Part shown: positions 25,621 through 37,460 of the stretch, in pieces
Position numbering within the stretch: position 1 is the first letter of the stretch
Layout: each line of letters begins with the position of its first letter
Origin: Gorsachius magnificus
Lineage: Eukaryota > Chordata > Aves > Pelecaniformes > Ardeidae
Direction: 5' to 3'
Assembly (NCBI GenBank): GCA_034008185.1
Contig: CM067087.1
Coordinates: forward strand, 41,930,590 to 41,994,589
DNA: 64,000 bases
The notes under the pieces: model-generated
Told to the model about the DNA's origin: nothing
Databases searched by the model: none
The model's input: the letters and a program-made list of their open reading frames with translations, nothing else
Position numbers and translations under genes: made by a program

Positions 25621-28579
25621 TTTCTTAAAAGAACTACTTCCATCATTTTCACACCCTTCCACCTTACCTTAATTCTCATTGCACAGACCACAATATTCAA
25701 CTTCTGAGTAGATCAGAAACTCCCCCTGCATCCCTTAGGGATTTTGGTGCAGACTGCAGCCCAGAGACCCATTTGTCGGGATGCTGCTCACGGGCATCCT
25801 GCTGGCAGAGCATCCCACCATGCCAGCCAGCCCGCCAGCAGCTCGGCCGCTCCTCCTTCAGCCACCGCTGGGCTTCCCCCACTCTCATGAAACCCATTTT
25901 CATTAATGTATGTATTTGTGTCACAGACAGAAGTTAGCTTTAAAACAACCACGTAACAGAAATGCCCATTGCTGAACTGTTACCTCTCTCGGTTGCAATA
26001 ACCTCCTATTTTCTGGCAGGAATTTATCAATTTCTTTTATAAAATTGAAACTGCAGCATCCCCCACGAATTGGTTTTCAGTCTGAAGCACCCTTCTCAAA
26101 ATTAAATGAAGGACTGACTTTAATACCTTAATTGACTTTTTTCCCCTGGAAAACCACTATTTCATGTATAGAGAATAAATTTAAAAATATCTACATACAA
26201 TTAAATATACTTGCAGAGCTTATTCACAAAAAATCACATTTTTCTCTATTCACTAAAACAGAAAAACAAAACAAAACCAAACCTACATAAAGATCACATC
26301 AGGAAATGCTGAAATCCCTCAACTGTGTGGTAACCTGAACCTCAAATGCAGCCAGCATCCTTCTGTAACTACCAAATTTGCCCATATCTTTTAACTGATG
26401 AGAAACATAACCAAAATAAACTTTCTTTTTATAAATTATGCTAACTGCCTTCTAAAATTTGCTCTGCTTTTCTGAAGTGTATCCTTCTGGGAGCTCCCTT
26501 GTATGTGGGGAAGTAAAGGTCTAAAATGGTTAATTAAAGGCTTCTTTATGAAGCTACTTCAAAGTCAAGTGGCGGCTTGACAAAGCAGTCTCCTTACAGA
26601 GTTATATTGGGTGATTTCAGAAAGGCTTTTAACACACAGTAGAATATTTGGTGTGTGGAAGACCACCACACCCGTCAGGGACAGCTGCATCCCTGCTCAT
26701 CCTAATCACGTTCTGCAGGCTGCTACTGCTCAACGCATCCCATAGCTTGGCTTTACCAACCCACTCAACCTTTAAAATTCAGGTTTTAACCAAAGCAAAC
26801 ATGGTGACCTTGTGTATTTCTGGCACTTGAAACACTCAAGCAGGTCTCATTAAATTGTGTTATCATCAGATGAACACTGGGCAGTGGAAAACCCTCTTCA
26901 AGTGGTGATGCCCTGGGAATCTGCTTGCTGTTTGCCCCATGGTGGGGTTCGGTAGGAGGAGCAGGATGGCAAAGCATCGGGGCCAGCTCCTGAATTATGC
27001 GGCTCTCCAGGCAAATGCATGCACACAGAGAAGATACACCTCCATGGGCACACGTGTAAACGTGCAAGAAGTGGCCCAAGTACTCTATGACAAAATGCAT
27101 TTATTAAGACGGCAAGTGTTAAGCAGCTCCAAGACCCTGTGAAAAACAAGGACCGCAAACAAGAGCTACGGCAAGATCAGCACACTGGCACATCAAGCAA
27201 CCGAAGGATCTAATTAGCTGGAACGGCCAATATTTATAAACACAGATTTCCAATTTAAAAAATGGAAGATGGAGACTTTATTGCCTCAGACTTGCACTCC
27301 ACACTGACTCCCATGATTTACAGGGAGAGGAGGGAAACCACAAATTTATGATCTTAATTCTGCCTGCCTGGCTACTGCAAACACCCAGAGACTGTGGGAA
27401 AATACAGGATCCATTTTAGAGTGTGGTATTGTTGGCGTAGCACATACACCACTGAAGAATTTAAAAACCCATCAAGATTCCTCTATTGAATCTTGCTGCC
27501 TCTCCTTTTCACACATTTCCCTCCCCTTCAAAGACATGTGGGTCACTACAACAAGTTTCCTTCTTCAGAAATGATACACCTGGGCAAACTGCTGGGCAAG
27601 AACAGAGTTCACCTTATGAACAAGAGGAATTTCAACTTTGTTCACCTCCTGGTTTACTTCAGGGAAATAATTTTTTAAGTAGGATCAAATGAGTTTGACA
27701 AATAAAAGCCTGAGGTGGGTACAAAAAATGATCATGGGTGTAAACCATGTGTTTGGCCATGTGTTGGCCATGATAATCTCATCGGTAGGAAACATAATGA
27801 AGTGTAAAGTAGGATTGATCTGTGGACCCTATTAGACATCTCTAGAAGAACCGTGGAGAAGACACAAAAGGAGCTGGAAGGAAATTAGTACAGTATCAAA
27901 ACAATGATATAGTTGGGCAATAAGAGAGGCTTGGTAAATAATTCACAAGATTAGATCATTAATACAGATGATATAACTTACTGAGAAAGGAGGTTATGGA
28001 AATAAACATTGACCTGTACATCAAGAGACTATTTGCTTTTCTAGGTCCAGTCTGTAAAAGGGAGATAGATGTGCCAAAAGTCATCATGTAAAAAAGAGAA
28101 GCAGAGGCACTACCATAGCGCAGGCCCACCAGACATCGAATGAAAAATGAAGTAGAGAGGTTGGGGTTTTTTAACCAGGCACTGGAGTAATCAACCAAAG
28201 CACAAGATGTAATGAAGTACTGCAACTGCTCAGATACGTTATAGGAAATACATTTCAGAGCACAGGTTGTCCAGCAACCTTGGAGTGTGCTGGTGATAGT
28301 AGCAAAGACCACAGGTTGGGTGCGGGATGTTCCAGCACTGAGAAGCCCCCTAGGATAAGGCAGGCAAAAGACAACTGGCATGAAGGTGAGGATTAATTCT
28401 TCAGGGAGAAAACAATATAATAAAGATGAAGGACTTTAAAGGAAGGACACAGAGATCTTTCTCTGAGGCTTGACAGTACAAAAGGAGCAACACCTGCAAG
28501 TCAAAGGAGAAAATAAGGCACGGGGAGCAAACATTTCCTTAGAGAAGTGATGTGAGTGAAAACTATCCCAATGGAGAAA

Positions 28580-29260
28580 ATACCTAGGAATTAACTTGGC
28601 TAAGTCATGAGCTGCTCAGTGATCTCAAACTCAAGAAGGACACATATACACAGTCAGAATACCACGTGAGTATAAAAGAATAACAAACACTGAGAAACAA
28701 ATGGAGACTAAAGAAAAAAAAATTACTTGGAGCTAGCAAAGGTAGCAAGAAGACGTTCTACAAGTCCATTTGTAATGAGAAAAAGCCCAGGCAAAATGTT
28801 GCTCTACTGCTCAGCAGAGTAGAAAAGCTATTGACAGATGATCCCATAAAAGCTGAAGTGTTTAATGTCTTTTTTTGCTACAGTACTCGCTATCTTTACC
28901 TTGCTGCATTCAACTGGCAGCTAATATTAGAGGCAAATAACCAAAATCTCAAGACAGAATAGAGAAAGAACATGTTGGAGAGTGCTTATAAAGATCAGAT
29001 ATTTTCCATCTGGCTGGGACAGATCAAATTCATTCAGGTATACATAGGTAATGGGCTGAAACAATCTCTTTAACGACCTCTGCCTTCAAAAATTCACAGA
29101 GGATGGCGAGACGCTATTTGGAAAGGGCAAATGTCAGGGCTACTTTTAAAATAGTATAAAGGGAGAGAAACAGAATTACAGACTAGTCAGTTTAACTTTG
29201 ATGCCTAAAAAATGGGATAAAAGATCAAATGATTTCTACACACACAAAAGCACCAAGGTT
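28580..29260 (+). repeat. Old CR1-type LINE, ORF2 linker and RT start (decayed)
   Basis: Across frames the plus strand gives ELLSDLKLKKDTY, then KKTFYKSICNEKKPRQNVAL, then TDDPIKAEVFNVFF. These parallel the CR1 ORF2 stretch before the reverse transcriptase (LK.KKEAY; KKGFYRYI..KRKTRENVGP; DMEKAEVLNAFF). Further on, gctgggacagatcaaattca, gggctgaaacaatctct, aattacagactagtcagttt and aactttgatgcc match the segment that in intact copies encodes the GPDEIHP, LKE..EA and NYRPVSLTS motifs. Frameshifts and stops throughout mean no functional protein. It is an ancient amniote copy, antisense to PPM1L. Confidence 0.78.
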
Positions 29261-29936
29261 TGTAAGGCGCAGAGAGCAAAGTGGCTCTCTCAGGGTGTAA
29301 GGAGACCTGCTAATTCAGTTCCTATCAACTGCAGTCTAGAGAGTAAATGCTCCCTAGCTCATTCCAGCAAACATGCCTGTGCTTAAAAGTCTTAGTACCC
29401 TGATCACATCATCAGCACAGACAAATCTTTCACACTATTCTCTTAAGCCTTAGGGGATCCCAGAGAAATAGCCTTCCATGTAAAACAGGCTGCTGAATCC
29501 CATGCAGATCCAGCATTTCAGAGAATCTTCCAGGATTAAGATGTGTCTCCAGAGTCCCCCTGGACCCAACACGTGTGTTTAGTGCTCCTGGGGAGCGGAT
29601 GCGGGGTGTGGAAGCCTGTCACTGCCACCATCAGACTTTCATTCGCAGCTCAATCATTTCAATGCTCATGGAAAAGATTTCAACTACAGGTGCTTTCCTT
29701 TCCTTAAAAATTTTCAGTTTTAAATCATTTTTTTAAAAAAAAAAAAAATCCACCACCCACACAATTCATTATTCTAGGAACAGTGCACTTAACTTACTAG
29801 CTATCTCCCAATAGGATGGTAAAAACTACGGCATAATAAGGTTGTGGACAAGAAATGTATTCCAGAGAGTCCGTTAGTGATTTTTTGTAGCAACGCTGTA
29901 AGGCTTTCCTGTTTATTTCAAAAAAGCACAGTACAA

Positions 29937-29996
29937 AAATATATATATTTACATAAAAATTATATAATTTACATATATATATATATATATATAAAA
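29937..29996. repeat. AT dinucleotide microsatellite
   Basis: Interrupted AT tract with an uninterrupted run of about ten AT units at 29973-29993. Likely polymorphic. Confidence 0.9.
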
Positions 29997-30517
29997 ATCA
30001 GACTGCTAGGTTAAAGAAATCACATCTCAGGTTAAATAATCTCCCTTGACCCACTTCATTCTAGTAGAGATGCCCCTGCTTCCAGGGGGGAACCAGGACA
30101 ACTTTATCAACACGTTCCCCCTGCCCAGCAACGCCGATTTCAAACATGGTGAAGGGTATGGAGTATTTGTTCCCATTTTACCGTATTCTCAAATCAGTCA
30201 TAAAACTTTTAAGAGTTGTTTCTCGGCATCCTGATGCTTTGTTCGGTGCTTACGATAGGAAGGAAACGGTTAAAGAATATTCTTTGGGTTCCTGCCTCCC
30301 TGGGAGCTAAGCTTACTGCAGACAAACCACCTTCTCAACCTATTCACACTGCAATGCAAGAAAGGCTGGTGTTGATTGAAGTAGATACAAGAATTCTGCA
30401 TCCAGGCCCACATGTGCCACTTCAACTGATTTCAGAGAAATATCCATACATCAGCCCTGAGTCTCATGTCTCACACCCAGCATTTAGGATCGGATGCCTC
30501 TCCTTCATCAGCCTGAA

Positions 30518-30590
30518 CCACGAATAACTCCACTGAAGTCAGTGGGATTTTGCTGAGGCAAACCTCTTGGAATAAGGACATGAAGCTATG
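30518..30590. repeat. Probable ancient amniote interspersed repeat
   Basis: The phrase ataactccactgaagtcagt followed by gggattttgctgaggcaaac resembles a phrase (actccactgaagtcaatggg, then gttttgcctgagtaaggact) that recurs widely in reptile and bird genomes. I do not assign the family name. Confidence 0.45.
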
Positions 30591-31807
30591 AATAGTTATT
30601 CAAAAGGAAAACATATGATAGCAAAACATAATCTACTCTCAAGAGGATAATACAAGATCTACAAATGGCACCGAGACGAACATTTTGCCCTCTAGAGCAA
30701 GGAACTATTTAAAGAACAAACATGCCAAAAGAAACCCGTTAGTAGAGTTTTCCTGTAATGCAAACTTTTGGTACACTTAGCCTATTATTTCTATTAAGAA
30801 GTGTCTTTTTTTCTCCAAAATAAATATTCAAGTAAACAATTTACTATTGATCAATATGTGTCCTAGGAAAGCCAAACTCGTGATTTAAAAGAGGGTTATT
30901 AGCAAAAGCACAATATCTGAAAGCATTTGGGGAACTCAGACACTCTCTCCTAGGACTTTCAACGAGACTGAACACTGAAAACGCCACTATTATTTTGCAA
31001 TCCAGGCACAACTTAATTCCGTAGCAGGAAAAATATTAGCCTCACAAACACCTTTAGTTAATCAGAAGCTATATAATCAGGAGAAAATTAACCTGATCCC
31101 AAGGAGATGTATAAAGTTCAAATTAGTATTCACACTGGATTGTCAGAGATATATTAAATCCATAATTACAGTAATCCACAGCTGCTTTGACTGTAGAAAA
31201 TAATGAATTGCCCAGTGAGAACTGGTGTCCATGAAATGGAAAGAAAAGGCCATCTGTTGTGGAGCTTTGCTCTGACTTTATGCTTTGAGCACAGAGAGCT
31301 TGATCTTCTTTGACACAGTCTATATGTGGATTTATGGCTACGAGCAATCCAAATAACCATATCACCAAACAGAAAGGATAAAAATAAAGAATGATGATGA
31401 TTTATGGCTTTAAATTATGCATTTTAGTTTCTTCCCTAAGACAGCACTTGTCATTCACTTCTTAAATAGACTTATTTAAATGTCCTAGAATGAGAAGCAA
31501 GTCAGTCAACAAAATTTGTAATGTAAAAATTACATGTTCTGTTCTCCCTCCCACTTCCCCCAACATTAGTCATATAGAAATGTGTGACATTGCACTGAGC
31601 ATACACGCAAATGTTGGCATGGTACTCGTTAATCTAGGACATGCATCAGAAGAGGTAAGTATAAATGGAAAACAATTATTTTCCATCTTCCAGCGAGGGA
31701 GTGGTTAGTGAAAAACTTGTACAAGTAATTTTTTTTTAATAACTAATTTTAATTAATTAAGTAAAATTAACAAAAACATGCTCCATGTGATATAGCCAAG
31801 CAGCCAC

Positions 31808-31895
31808 TCATTCTACAGATGAGGAAAGCACAAAGACCGATTTGTCAGAGATTTCACTCCAATTGGCAGAGCTACAGGGAGTGCTGTGGAATCTG
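31808..31895 (-). repeat. MIR SINE fragment
   Basis: The minus strand reads agctctgccaattgg..., then tctttgtgctttcctcatct and gtagaatgag. This parallels the MIR phrases ggctctgccacttactagct and ctgtgcctcagtttcctcatct-gtaaaatggg. Old and diverged. It sits directly beyond the 3' end of the neighbouring LINE. Confidence 0.6.
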
Positions 31896-31919
31896 GACAT
31901 CTAATTAAAAGATTAATTT

Positions 31920-32545
31920 TACCAAGGCAAGGGGAAGCATTATGATTATCTTGTCTAGCATCTTGAACCAGGACCACAGGACTTCTCTGTCTCATTGTTT
32001 GAATGAATAAGTCATTTTGAAAAATATTTGACTCTGTTTCAGAGACAGAGAATCTTCCATAGCCTTTGGAAGTTAATTATCCTTACTGTTAGAGGATAAA
32101 TTCACATACTACAGAAAATGTTCACATTAGTTCCAATCTGAATCTGCTATTATCTGTGACTTTCAGCCACTGAATCAAGTAAAATGTCTGCTCACCTACA
32201 TTCCTCTTTCTAATGTAAATACATGCAAATTGATCAAATCACCCTATTATCTTCTCATTGATAAACTCAATAGATGGAGCTCACTGAATGGTGCATTATT
32301 ACATGTCACATTATTGTGCATGATTTCTAATCTTTTCAAGCACTCATATGGCTCTCCTTTGAACACTCTATTTTCCACCTTTGTTCTTTAAGGGTGATCA
32401 CCACAGCAAGGCAACACGCCATGGACGAAGACTTACTAATACCAAACCCACCTCCTTATTAACCATTTGCATTATGCTTATTGGCTCACCACTGCCTAGA
32501 GATCTCATGTACAGTCCATGTAGCCCCTAAATCATCTTTTATGAC
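31920..32545 (-). repeat. Old CR1-type LINE 3' portion (decayed)
   Basis: Read on the minus strand, the order of phrases is that of the 3' third of old amniote CR1 elements. It runs aaaggagagccatatgagtg, gattagaaatcatgc, gagctccatctattgagttt, agaagataatagggtgattt, ggctatggaagattctctgt, gaagtcctgtggtcctggtt, then ctagacaagataatcataat and gccttggtaaa. In intact copies the first blocks encode the C-terminal part of ORF2 (RRA..MI.GLE; ELNLFSL.KRR..GDLI). The last block is the usual 3' end (agatgatcacaatggtcc, ttctggcctt). Stops in all frames. Same orientation as PPM1L. Confidence 0.75.
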
Positions 32546-32862
32546 CTACACTGTGCAAATATTAGATATCTAGACTTAGGATTGATTATACTGAAATGCA
32601 TGGCTCTCCTTATGAATATACCCACACAACAATTTCTATTTATAATTATCCTGAAGTCTACCATGCAACCTGAGTTTAATCCCTTTAATATACACTGTAT
32701 TGATCTGAAAGTATTCAAAATAGCATGTGTATCAAGCCAAAACACATATTCTTCTTGGAAGTTTCGGCTAACCGCTATTAAAACTATTATTATTGATGAA
32801 AACAATCAAATGCTTCAATTCATACAGGCATGAAGTGAAATCCTACTCACAAGGGAATCAAG

Positions 32863-33760
32863 TATATTCTCATGAATGAACCTGGATGATGGGATAGAGT
32901 GCACTCTCAGCAGCTTTGCAGATGATACAAAACTGGGAGGAGCCCTTGATATACCAGATGGATGTGCTGCCAGTTGGAGGCACTTGGACATGCTGGAGAA
33001 ATGGGCCAACAGGAACCTGAAGAAGTTCAACAAAGGGAATTGTAAAGTCCTGACCTTGGGGAGGAACAATCCCATGCACCAGTACACACTGGGGTAACCA
33101 GCTAGAAAGCTGGTTGAAGGACCCGGGGGTCCTGGTGTACAAGAAGCTGAACATGAGGCAGTAATGTGCCCTAACAGCAAAGAGGGCCAAGAGCACACTG
33201 GGCTGCGTTAGGCAGAGGCAGGTTGAGGGAGGTGATCCTTCCCCTCTGCTCAGCACTGGTGAAATGCATCTGGCATCCTGGGTCCAGCACGGGATTTCCC
33301 AGTACAGCAGAGACAGGGACATACCGGAGGGAGTCCAGGGAAAGGACACAAACATGATTAAGGGACTGAAGCGTCTGTTGTAGGAGAGGCTAAGAGGGCT
33401 GGAACTGTTCAGCTGAACAAAGAGAAGGCTCAGAGGGATCTTATCCATGTGTACAAACACAAATGATGGTGACAGACTCTGCTCAGTGGTGCCCCATGAA
33501 TGGCCAAGAAGCGATGGGCACAAACTGAAATACAGGAAATTCCATTTAACAAGAAGAAAAAACTTTTTTTTTCCTGGTGAGAGTAGTCACACACTGAGGC
33601 AGGTTGCCCGGCGAAGCTGTGGAGTCTCCATCCTTGGAGACAGTCAAAGCCCAGCTGGACATGTTCTTGAGCAACCTGCTCCAGCTGCCCCATCTCCAGC
33701 TGAGGTTGGACTGGACGGTCTCCAGGGGTACCTCCAATCTCAGCCCTTCTGTGACTCTGT
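32863..33760 (+). mobile_element. CR1 LINE, 5'-truncated copy, avian type
   Basis: The youngest-looking retroelement in the window. An open stretch at 32876-33097 encodes the end of the reverse transcriptase: LDDGIECTLSSFADDTKLGG with the FADD catalytic motif, then EKWANRNLKKFNKGNCKVL and LGRNNPMHQYTLG. After a stop at the start of WLGSS-like sequence it continues through diverged ORF2 C-terminal sequence and the 3' UTR phrases gagtctccatccttggagac and gttggactggacggtctcca, ending in cccttctgtgactctgt. The ending resembles the short TTCTGTGA-type repeats of CR1 3' tails, with no poly-A. Truncated at the 5' end and interrupted by stops, so immobile. Antisense to PPM1L and next to an older LINE of opposite orientation. 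Confidence 0.93.
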
Positions 33761-35409
33761 AAAAATATTTCCAGAGAATTCATTGGGATGACTACTCCAC
33801 CCAGAATATTTATTCTGGTTGTTTAGACAACTGTATATATGTACCGCACATTTTTTTAGTAAAAATATTAAGGATAATGAGAATAAGAGGAGTTATTACC
33901 CTAAGAAAAGGAAATGCATTAGCACTTAAATTGCATATGCACAGATACAAACTCTGAATTTTAATTGTGCTAGGAAGCCAATTATTATTCATGCCCTTTT
34001 TAGGAGAAGAATTAAGATTAGTGGGTAAATTAAACTGAAAATTAGCCACAGACAAAGCACTTATTTTCTAACACTCCTGTTAGTTTTAACAAATAGGAAG
34101 CTGAAGCTTATTGTAAACGTGATGTATTTCATAAATCCTGGAAGACACAAGCATGGACACAAAAGACAAGCAATTATGACTACCATGTCCACATGGCTAT
34201 ATCTAAAGGACACTAATATTTGGCATACGAGACTAATATCTCTATTTGCCAAAAAGGCATGATTTAGCTAATGGAACAAAGCAAAATATGTTTGAATGAA
34301 TTACTAAAAAAAAGAATACGCATGTCAAGATTTAACCTAATTTTTATGCTAATTGGTTGTAACTATTAACATAGATGAGCTGAATATTAAATTAGGAAAT
34401 GTTAAAAAAGGTTTAAAAATGCATGAAAATACTTATCCATTACCAGTTAACAGTGCAGAAAAATCTAGGTCCCAAATTACAATTTATGGTTGCAAGTGAT
34501 TACTAAATATAAATGCCTATACAGCTAAACCAGCAGGGACTGCATTTGCTGAAGACCTGCCAGAAAAATTTCACCCAACCAGGAAGCACTGAAACATTTT
34601 CTTATATTACTATAATCAAATCTAAGCAATGGGGGATCATTTTTTTTATATTGGCATAAAAATCAGAAGCAAAAGAGAAATAACACTGAAAATAATGGTT
34701 GAAATGTCATAAACCCAACTAACTTTACAAGAGTATTTTGCGAGCTCCGCATCAAGCATTTTTTATATAGAAAAACACTGCATTTCGTATTTTACTGAGC
34801 TCACCAAGTTCAACATAGAAGGTGAAAAAAAATCAGTTTTGCAAAATGGCTGCAACTTTGTGCGACCCCGAGAAAACAATGTGTAAAACTTTGCGACTGT
34901 AACCTTGCATCAATGCAGATCCTGAAATGAAAGCCTTCATCAGCCACTGAAGTGCCTTAAAAACACTCCAGGGGATTTCTACAGGTGTTTCTGTGCAGGT
35001 GCTTTTCCAAATAGCGAGATACAAGACATTTTATGAAGAATCGGTTTTACCAGAAGCCTTTAGTTCTGCTACTTTAGTTGAGGCAAAAATGTATTTATAG
35101 CCTATTAGACTCAATTAAATAGCAAGAAGCTTTCTTCTTTCTCTGCCGTTGTTCTCTCTCTCCAAGCAGAAAAAGAGTGAGGATAGTGGAATATTTTAGT
35201 CTAAATGGTCTCTCCTGATTTAGACACATCACTTTCTGCCAAGCAGAAATCATCACAAGAACTAGAGAGATTTGGTCTGGGCTGAAGCACTCTAAGAATT
35301 AGCTTGTTATGCAGGCGACCAAGAAGACGCTATTTTCACCTGCTTAGAATTTTACCAAAATTCAACCATCTGGTCAGAAACTTGTATTCTATTTTAGATT
35401 CTTATTCTG

Positions 35410-35441
<32 letters not shown>
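35410..35441. repeat. A homopolymer (32 nt)
   Basis: The longest homopolymer here: 32 uninterrupted A on the plus strand. No polyadenylation signal or processed transcript body is recognisable upstream. Confidence 0.95.
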
Positions 35442-35443
<2 letters not shown>

Positions 35444-37234
35444 AGTAGTCCAAATAATTTATCTGGAGAATGAAATTAAGTAACAAGAAATTTCTTTTCT
35501 CATTGTGAAAGTCACAGTTTTGGCAAACACTTCCTTAAATAGCTTCAGTTTGATACTACCTCAGTCACATAGAGCAGGGGACTGCACAGGCAGAGCAGTC
35601 GTACTTACTGGGATGTCTCTGTGATGGAGCAAGGCATTGCTATCAGGCGAAGGATGAAGAGACCAGCACACAAGACACCTTATATACAGCTGGGAACTTG
35701 CATTTCCTACGACGCACAGTGCAAAAACATACCAGTACTGCTTGTGTCCTTTGCTACCCACCATCTGTTTGACTGCACGGTGTGAAGCACACTCAGAGGA
35801 ACGCTGGTCAGGGCTGGTAGACTGAGGCTCGCTGCAGCCCTGACCATTACTTTTAGCTGAAGTAATTCGTACAGATGGCTCATGCAGAGCTGTTCTGTCT
35901 TTACAGGCTCTCATGCAGAAAGGCAGGTGCACAGACACTGATCTGTAAGTCACTCCTCAGGGTTTAAGTCACAGCATAAGGTAAATAAAGTCTTGCCCTT
36001 CTGCTTTATGTTTTCATAACTGTGGGTGGAAGACAGGTATGGCTCACTCTAAAGAGCAAATGTACAAGGGGTTTTTTTATGGATTTAAAAGAATAGGGGA
36101 AGCACAGTATCAGACACACACTGGTTCCCACCCTGCTGCTCTGGGCACGTTGTTCTCCAAGAACTTGAGTCCCAGCAAGGCTCCCACTGCTCCTTTTCCC
36201 AATACTAAGCCCAGTGCTCCTGAATGAAATATTCCTGTAAATTATTCCAGTACAATTTCAGAAATTCCAGAAAGCTTAACAAGTAGAAAATGGAGCAGAA
36301 TTTTCAAATAATTTCGCAGTGTCGACATATAAAGTACTATTATTTTGCCTTCCACAGTCATAAATCACCTGCACATCACCACCTTAGAAACCCAGCACAC
36401 CCAAACACTGCAGCAGCAGGCAGCATGTCACCTACTTGCTCTGGAGCAAGAGCTTTGACCAGATGTTGTCCTCTGGAGCCCAAGAGCCAAGTCCTGTCCT
36501 GATAAGGTTTCTACTAAATAGGGTATGTCTAATGCTGGAAGCAATTCTTAAGCTTTCATTTAGGTTCCCACTTCTCTTAGGACTGACCTTATAAAAATTC
36601 TGTATTAAGAAATCACATTAATAATTAGCTCCATGTTACATCCAACGCTGTGATGAGAAGGAGATAAGAACCAAGATAAAGCACTTCAGGGTGAGAAAGA
36701 AAGTATGTGAAGCCACAAAGCCTCAGGAGTAACCCAAGCAGTTTTGCTGTGCTGTTTGCTCCGAGGAGCTGGAGGGATTAATGAATGGATGACACAACTG
36801 CAATTTGTTCCAGCCGTATTTACCGGAGTCCCCTGCTGCCTCTTCAAAAGCTGGAATAAACCCTGCACACAAACAGTTAATGAGGAAAATGTGGCCGTGT
36901 AGTCCTTTAAACAATTTACCATGGGGGCCTGGTGACATTTTCCTTTAGCAATGTATATGGAAATTAAAATTTGTGAAGGTAATGACTTTGAGATTCAATG
37001 AGCTCTGTTTAAATGCAATTATGGTTCTTTTGCTTAGGTCCTCTCCTCGCTTCAGATTTGAAAAGGCCACTGTATTGACCCACGTTGCAAATAATGAGCT
37101 GGGAGCTAGCGAGGAAAGCACTGCATTCACAGTTTATGTAAAACTAATCCAACGCCATCCAAGAATAAAGTGAACTTTTGTCTCCTCTCCATGTGTGCTA
37201 CTCTAACACGGATCTGCCAGGAAAAAAGATTTTT

Positions 37235-37460
37235 CTTGCCCGTCAGACTTTGTGATCATGTGGGTGATAAGCAGCTGAAACATAAGATTATGGTACGAGA
37301 TGGCGTTTAAAAGGCTACTGGAATCCTAAGATGTATAAATGGAAGAATAATAAGGATGGATTGTAGTAAATTTATTATAGAATTGTTAATGGAAAACCGT
37401 GCCTCATTCTTATACCTAGAATTTGAGAATGAAGAGAACACCTGAAGGTTTAAGAAAACA
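37235..37460 (+). repeat. Old CR1/L3-type LINE fragment
   Basis: The plus strand reads gataagcagctgaaacataa, then ggcgtttaaaaggctactgg, then aatcctaagatgtataaatg. This matches in order the CR1 phrases gataagctgaacatgag, gcagctaaaaaggctaatgc and aatcctaggatgtataaat, which in intact elements encode the AAKKANAILGCI segment. Further on, cctcattcttatacctagaa recalls the cctca.ttggaatactg segment. Decayed and non-coding. Confidence 0.65.

Noticed and set aside
32870..33523. 217-codon minus-strand open frame, the longest in the window
   Set aside because: It is the exact antisense of the CR1 LINE body, whose sense strand shows the reverse transcriptase motif. Long antisense frames are a side effect of its GC-rich sequence.
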